Shown here in pieces: positions 6,801 through 8,551 of a DNA stretch of 8,551 nucleotides. The first letter of the stretch is position 1, and every line of letters begins with the position of its first letter. Where the stretch lies: assembly GCA_034411635.1 (NCBI GenBank), contig DAOUML010000075.1, positions 1-8,551 of the forward strand, in the 5' to 3' direction. The notes beneath the pieces were generated by a model. The model searched no databases, was not told the origin of the DNA, and was given only the letters and a program-made list of their open reading frames with translations. The stretch comes from UBA8950 sp034411635. GTDB taxonomy: Bacteria; Chloroflexota; Anaerolineae; Anaerolineales; Villigracilaceae. The position numbers were made by a program, and so were the translations under genes.

Positions 6801-7485
6801 CGGCAGCGGCAACGCCCCTGGCAGCGGCACCCCAACCCCTCCGCCGCCGACAGAGACGCCTGAAGAATGCGTAAAATTTCCTACTCCAACTTATGTTCTC
6901 ATGTTCTGTGGAAGAGGCTTAACCTGTGGCACTGGGCAATCACTCGCCCCTTATTATTCCTGGGCCAACAGTCAAGGCTATGAGATACTGCCACCTTACC
7001 AACAGCTCACCGGAGGTGATAATGATTGTGAGAACAAAAGGGGCTGCGCAAATAAAGCACTCACTGATATAGGCCAGCAAGAAAATGCGAACTTTATCTT
7101 CATCGGCCATAGCGCTGGGGCAGACGCCGCCGTTTTAACTGCATATGAAAAATTGGGTATGGCAACCAAAATTAAAGGCGTCATATTATTGGATCCAACA
7201 CTGTCAGCAGCGCCAAACTATCCCACTATTAATGATATGAGTGGGATTGCAAGCGATATTGCCAGCCAAATTCCTACCTTCTTAGCTGACACTCCAAACG
7301 ACTTTGATAATAGCGGCAAACCAATATATGCACAAATTTCTGGAGCACGCTATGGGAAAAACGCCATTCTTGATGAAACTGCAGGTCATCCTATATATAA
7401 AGATATTGGGCACATTCCACTAGCCACGGATCAAACAGTGTTTCAAGATGTAATGGATGAAATGGGCTGGTGCTTAACACAATAA
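868..7485 (+). CDS. Secreted RHS/YD-repeat polymorphic toxin with lipase-like tip
   Basis: A 2205-residue exported protein built like WapA-type RHS toxins. Residues 1-24 form a Sec signal peptide (MKST, hydrophobic core, VAA before Q25). A Thr/Pro linker (27-46) follows. Residues ~88-273 resemble DNRLRE/CBM beta domains (late motif IVQEIVDRPDWAEGNAL). GDPINTRTG (315-323) opens a DUF6531-type domain. About 44 YD repeats (~452-1425) should build the RHS cage. The array is then broken by a TETP-rich linker (1429-1490) and a FIMAH-like helical domain (~1490-1575), and about nine YD repeats follow. The core-associated domain (~1845-1911) holds TGLIYVGNGQYYDPATGRF and ends DPAGA. RKRGKPSK and a hydrophobic run to C1955 come next, then a second Thr/Pro linker and the tip (~2000-2205). 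The tip has GHSAG with nucleophile S2082, and D2109 (LLDPT) and H2182 (GHIPLATD) fit a Ser-Asp-His triad with pancreatic-lipase-like order. Six tip cysteines suggest an oxidised extracellular fold. The substrate is unknown. It could be a nutritional secreted esterase, but the architecture and the following gene favour a toxin. Confidence 0.88.
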   Translation: MKSTALTFAIVGILFIAFFSTVAAQEPTPTHEATPFYTPTPTPAILFEPAATEISPKLNDLLPESDTQAFSLTTSPQPPDSDCSDGVCVFWVTASADDAGTNPSCAYQTNWNEIYLGECTNGQDIVSGFRFAGVNLPAGAQITEAYLEFTVDGTYTDELTVAFYGQASGHAQTFTNTSRPNNRLLTQSSATWHIPSSDRWELGQIRTSPDLTAIVQEIVDRPDWAEGNALAIIVKNAGPASGVNRHRRVIGYDRPTWFPGSEHAARLVIRLFNPSTDIYPGSTLNSGETKNLTGSTAAEQGYQVSTVSCSQEGVGDPINTRTGVFSLAIPDISFPTAAGTLAFQRAYSSGTLDLYNEDLGYGWTHNHDSRLIFPDSSSGLEGSVLFQDFLGNRHLFGIQPDGSYRPGPGVLATLEKTTSSPERYTLITPEQTKLEFDADGRMLSRADSNGHRFDYTYDGDGKLTRIGAGQGDTLRFLDLGYDDQGRIVSVTDYTGRQVTYTYDAAGDLVSSTDLLARAWSYTYDSGHRMTQLNDPAGKETVTTEYDMNGRAWRQFDGEGNLLVRIVFNPDGSTTVYDAEGNTREFSSDQRCVVTEKLDELGRATNTEYDHNFLPTEITNAAGHTLGLAWSADGRNLLARTDPAGHTTAYTYDELNNLTATTDPLGNVTTYTYDGKLLTSKTGPDGKTSAYTYTAQGWLETETDPYGRVTTYTYDAHGQKTSVTDWRGRTSAYIYDDLGRLVETSDQRGRISRSEYNQAGQLLRSISNYDPNRPQNDQNLYNIITTYEYDLRGNQVKVTDSLGRATRYEYDDADRLVRTIDPAGNITTNTYDANGRLASTTDALGNLTTYIYDAVGRRLSTINALGHSSGATTFNIPANTSTAIDALGRSATYHYDELNRVVKVVDPLGNQTTTTYHPGGQVATRADALGRVTNYEYDSLGRLVRTIDPLGGVTQTIYDAAGNRAATIDPLGNQTTYTYDSQSRLLTSTDALGHVTSNQYDEDGNLVAVTDALGRATTTEYDQWGRRIATTDVAGRRTTYTYDALDRVISVTGPTGTTTTTYDALGNVIARTDEHGRVSTTAYDLLGRVGSTTDFNGNTTAYQYDAAGNLISATNSQGTTTYAYDALNRRVATTDPLGNTSSVAYDQLGNITHETDANGVVTHSIYDTLNRKIAVVYNYRPTLQPNADTNVRVEYTYNAVGNRTQVKDANGNVTQFQYDTLNRATRKIDPIGNTWQYEYDLAGNMVSRTDGNGQTTTFTYNALGQLTLIDYPAPDPDVSFTYNALGQRVSMTDGLGTTTWQYDTLGRLVSVSDPYGKTLGYLYDEHGNRTGLVYPDGKQVAYNYDQDNRLAEVASWDSNATEYEYDSLGQLLSILRPNGVDSAYTFDELGRLAGLQHLAPGASEPNLASYDYTYDAVGNVIRVVENLQKPADPDPVPTETPSPTETPTETPTAVETETPTATATETPTAEVTETPTTTATPTPDATETPSEGIAALIARVREYATAGEITSQLENSLVKILENAAKSLEKGQEQAAANQLNAFINQVKAQRGKKISLAAADDLIARAEGIIAQITAGADLGAEKRMGAAVSYREPVLASLVEPVETLVGRKVSASQAMIPVTNVSINSTTGVSINSTTAESLTIDYTYDALHRLTSATYSNGTSFHYTYDAAGNVLEYTSTVNGQSSTVQYAYDAANQLLTATKDSTVWYYTYDGNGSLVETSPQSSGPANGAKRYTYNTAGFLLKVESYTTEWQTQAEMTYDGLGNRLQMTAYAGGQSVTTRYELDGGRVLSADADGNITFYLYGLGPAGEQTSSWNYLLPDGSNTPRQLTDMNGSVTLSISYNPWGNILETLGIGNFTQGYFGGIMDAATGLIYVGNGQYYDPATGRFLTRQVNPNSTNPYVPWNFDPAGALIGPLALLSLIAWRKRGKPSKTVPYLFLLVFLVVLPLSVGLACGQPGPGNEPTVPSTETPPPNETPGSGNAPGSGTPTPPPPTETPEECVKFPTPTYVLMFCGRGLTCGTGQSLAPYYSWANSQGYEILPPYQQLTGGDNDCENKRGCANKALTDIGQQENANFIFIGHSAGADAAVLTAYEKLGMATKIKGVILLDPTLSAAPNYPTINDMSGIASDIASQIPTFLADTPNDFDNSGKPIYAQISGARYGKNAILDETAGHPIYKDIGHIPLATDQTVFQDVMDEMGWCLTQ
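2221..5140 (+). repeat. YD-repeat array, first block
   Basis: About 44 imperfect tandem units of roughly 60-66 bases encode the pattern 'Y.YD..G.L....D..G....' (for example TTYTYD, TRYEYD, LGRLV). Spacing varies where units are degenerate, for example near residues 870-880. The nucleotide repetition also produces very long open frames on the opposite strand, which are artefacts. Confidence 0.9.
5152..5336 (+). repeat. Thr/Pro/Glu-rich linker repeats inside the RHS core
   Basis: Degenerate repeats of ACCGAGACGCCC and related 12-base units encode TETPTETPTA-like sequence over residues 1429-1490. This is an extended, probably glycosylated or cell-wall-spanning linker of the type Anaerolineae put between surface domains. 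Here it interrupts the YD array instead of sitting at an end. Confidence 0.8.
5661..5681 (-). repeat. REP-like TCGA palindromic element inside the coding sequence
   Basis: TCGAGCCTGTCGA with symmetric flanks encodes VEPVET in the plus reading. The reverse complement (GTCTCGACAGGCTCGACC...) aligns with the tandem elements at 5734-5781. It belongs to the general class of short TCGA-armed dispersed repeats common between genes in many bacteria. It is inserted in frame. Confidence 0.5.
5734..5781 (+). repeat. Two tandem 24-base REP-like elements inside the coding sequence
   Basis: GTCTCGATAAACTCGACAAC starts at 5734 and again at 5758. The two 24-base units differ only at their last two bases and encode VSINSTTG then VSINSTTA. 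Because 24 is a multiple of three the frame is kept. Their near-identity suggests recent duplication. They lie between the FIMAH-like domain and the resumed YD repeats. Confidence 0.65.
5800..6290 (+). repeat. YD-repeat array, second block
   Basis: About nine YD units resume at IDYTYDALHRL (residue ~1645) and run into the core-associated domain at YLYGLGPAG. They have the same codon use and GC content as the first block, which supports one original array split by the linker/helical insertion. Confidence 0.85.
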
Positions 7486-7490
7486 AGGAA
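7484..7490 (+). promoter_or_regulatory. Ribosome-binding site of the lipoprotein gene
   Basis: AAAGGAA overlaps the RHS stop codon and lies 11 bases before ATG 7502. It is only two bases from the in-frame TTG at 7493, too close to use. This supports the ATG start and coupled translation with the RHS gene. Confidence 0.6.
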
Positions 7491-7501
7491 CCTTGCTGAT
7501 T

Positions 7502-8323
7502 ATGAAAAAAACAATCTTAGTTTTCTATATTCTTATGCTGGCTAGCTGTAATACGTTTCCAAAAACCTTACCAAAATCAGATATTACGCTTCCTTCAGCG
7601 ATAACACTTACTTATCCACCATGTTACCCTTTTTCATTGAAAGATTGGCACAATGATGTAATACCTATACTCAAAAAACCTTTGCCAAAATTATCAGAAC
7701 AACTATTTATACAAGAATACGATACTTATTTTAGTATAGTCCACCCAGAAATTGGAGGTTGCAGATATGGTGGTCATAATGCAACTTACCTCAGCAATCC
7801 TAAGTCCGGAACGGTCATCATCCTAAATGAGATCTATACTCTCGAACTTGAGCCTATACTCATCAATAGCGATTCTGATGGAACGTTCGTGGGTGAACGT
7901 ATCACAATATTCAAGACAGGCGTTACTGTTTACGAAATTGAAACAGGTACAACCGGTAGCTCTGGGCTATTACAGGCATGGGCCTACGATGATCATTGGG
8001 TTATAGAATTTATAACTGCAGAGATGGATGTGGATATTATTTATGATGGGCAATCACAAAAGTTTGCTCATGGCTATGATGAAGTTTTTGGATTTCAGAT
8101 TTTAGCAGATAGACCATTTTATTTTTTCAGGCAAAATGATTCCTGGGGAATAAATTTCGATAATCAAGAATATTATTTAAATTATGATGACATTCCTTAT
8201 ACGAATATCTCAATAGGCATGGATGTGTCTGTTACTCAATATCAAAATATGGTTCTATTTCAAGCAGAAAGAGATAATCAAAGATACAGCGTTGTAATTG
8301 GCGTTTTCCCGGAATCTCCATAA
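7502..8323 (+). CDS. Small lipoprotein, candidate immunity protein of the RHS toxin
   Basis: A 273-residue protein. MKKTILVFYILMLASC is a classic lipoprotein signal peptide with lipobox LASC, so the mature protein would be anchored by acylated C16 and face outward. The rest has no transmembrane segment and looks beta-rich, with aromatic motifs such as GYDEVFGFQI, RPFYFF and SWGINFDNQEYYLNYDD. I do not recognise a named family with certainty. The gene begins 16 bases after the RHS stop, with no promoter or terminator between, so the two should share a message. It is the most AT-rich part of the window. Immunity is inferred from position and location: lipase effectors of the Tle type are neutralised by lipoproteins outside the cytoplasm (Tli), and RHS tips normally carry a cognate gene directly downstream. 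It could also be an accessory surface lipoprotein. The stop codon overlaps the RHS remnant. Confidence 0.8.
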   Translation: MKKTILVFYILMLASCNTFPKTLPKSDITLPSAITLTYPPCYPFSLKDWHNDVIPILKKPLPKLSEQLFIQEYDTYFSIVHPEIGGCRYGGHNATYLSNPKSGTVIILNEIYTLELEPILINSDSDGTFVGERITIFKTGVTVYEIETGTTGSSGLLQAWAYDDHWVIEFITAEMDVDIIYDGQSQKFAHGYDEVFGFQILADRPFYFFRQNDSWGINFDNQEYYLNYDDIPYTNISIGMDVSVTQYQNMVLFQAERDNQRYSVVIGVFPESP

Positions 8324-8456
8324 CTACGCCCTGCCCGACGGCTCCAACACCCCGCGCCAACTGACCGACACAGCGGGAGTGTTACGCTTACCGTCTCGTA
8401 CAATCCCTGCCCACAGGGTGCTTCGCAAGGGCAACACCCTCGAAACCTACGGAACT
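8322..8456 (+). pseudogene. Displaced RHS core fragment left from tip exchange
   Basis: Bases 8322-8409 align almost base for base with 6316-6404 of the RHS gene, sharing GACGGCTCCAACACCCCGCG and CTCGTACAATCCCTG. The translated start reads NYALPDGSNTPRQLTD, against NYLLPDGSNTPRQLTD in the intact gene. One base is missing after 8370, which shifts the frame. About 21 foreign bases (8410-8430) interrupt the match. It resumes as GGCAACACCCTCGAAACCTACGG, the counterpart of GGCAACATCCTTGAAAC at 6406-6422. The fragment has no start codon and cannot be translated usefully. It ends at the putative IS terminus. I read it as the stump of an older core end displaced when the present tip and immunity gene were acquired. 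Confidence 0.85.
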
Positions 8457-8551
8457 GTCAATAGTCGCCCGGAATGCACCAGGGATATTCACCCAAAGTG
8501 CGCCACCGGTATTCGCCCATACTGCACCACTTTGCGGTGGGGGAGTACGGA
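8456..8551. mobile_element. Probable insertion-sequence end (IS21-like?), body outside the window
   Basis: RHS similarity stops and TGTCAATAGTCGCCCGG begins at 8456. From 8476 there are 24-base direct repeats: GCACC at 8476, GCGCC at 8500 and GCACC at 8524. The first two units match at 17 of 24 positions and share TATTC.CCCA. A partial unit precedes them. A TG terminus followed by several short direct repeats is how IS21-family ends look, where the repeats bind transposase. No transposase is in the window, so the family is tentative. Confidence 0.45.

Noticed and set aside
7493..7501. Upstream TTG start for the lipoprotein
   Set aside because: It would lie only two bases from the AAAGGAA site and would add MLI before the well-formed lipoprotein signal that starts at ATG 7502.

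Overview
The window most likely comes from a Chloroflexota bacterium of the Anaerolineae type. This is an inference from style: Thr/Pro/Glu linkers built on TPT and TETP, a Sec-exported YD-repeat giant, a FIMAH-like helical module and a monoderm-type lipoprotein. No rRNA or marker gene is present to prove it. One gene dominates: a 2205-residue secreted RHS/YD-repeat protein (868-7485, + strand) with a serine-hydrolase (lipase-like) C-terminal tip. A small lipoprotein gene (7502-8323) follows 16 bases later. I read the pair as a WapA-like polymorphic toxin with its immunity protein.

Positions 1-540 hold no intact gene. They contain a strong two-way terminator hairpin (31-60), two further hairpins, a direct repeat with a 105-base period, and three perfect short palindromes (419-523). 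On the minus strand there is the broken N-terminal piece of an endonuclease/exonuclease/phosphatase gene (about 231-347). Positions 541-867 form an elaborate control region. A CRP/FNR-type half-site pair (558-571) sits just before a near-consensus sigma-70 promoter (572-600). A leader of about 110 bases follows, with mutually exclusive hairpins and a run of eight T. Last come a hairpin (838-853) and a strong Shine-Dalgarno sequence (856-861).

The giant protein reads in this order: Sec signal peptide; short Thr/Pro linker; DNRLRE/CBM-like beta domain; DUF6531-type entry domain; about 44 YD repeats; a Thr/Pro linker plus FIMAH-like helical domain inserted inside the repeat array; about nine more YD repeats; RHS core-associated domain; a hydrophobic segment resembling a lipoprotein signal; a second Thr/Pro linker; and a GHSAG hydrolase with six cysteines. 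The core is GC-rich (38 of 60 bases in 3841-3900), the hydrolase end less so (26 of 60 in 7201-7260) and the lipoprotein gene least (21 of 60 in 8041-8100).

Directly after the lipoprotein stop codon lies a decayed second copy of part of the RHS core (8322-8456). It matches 6316-6440 of the same gene, is frameshifted, and carries a foreign insert of about 21 bases. This is the expected scar of tip exchange: a new toxin tip plus immunity gene joined to an old core, with the old copy left behind. The remnant ends at a TGTCAATAG sequence followed by 24-base direct repeats, which looks like the end of an insertion sequence (possibly IS21-like) whose body lies outside the window.
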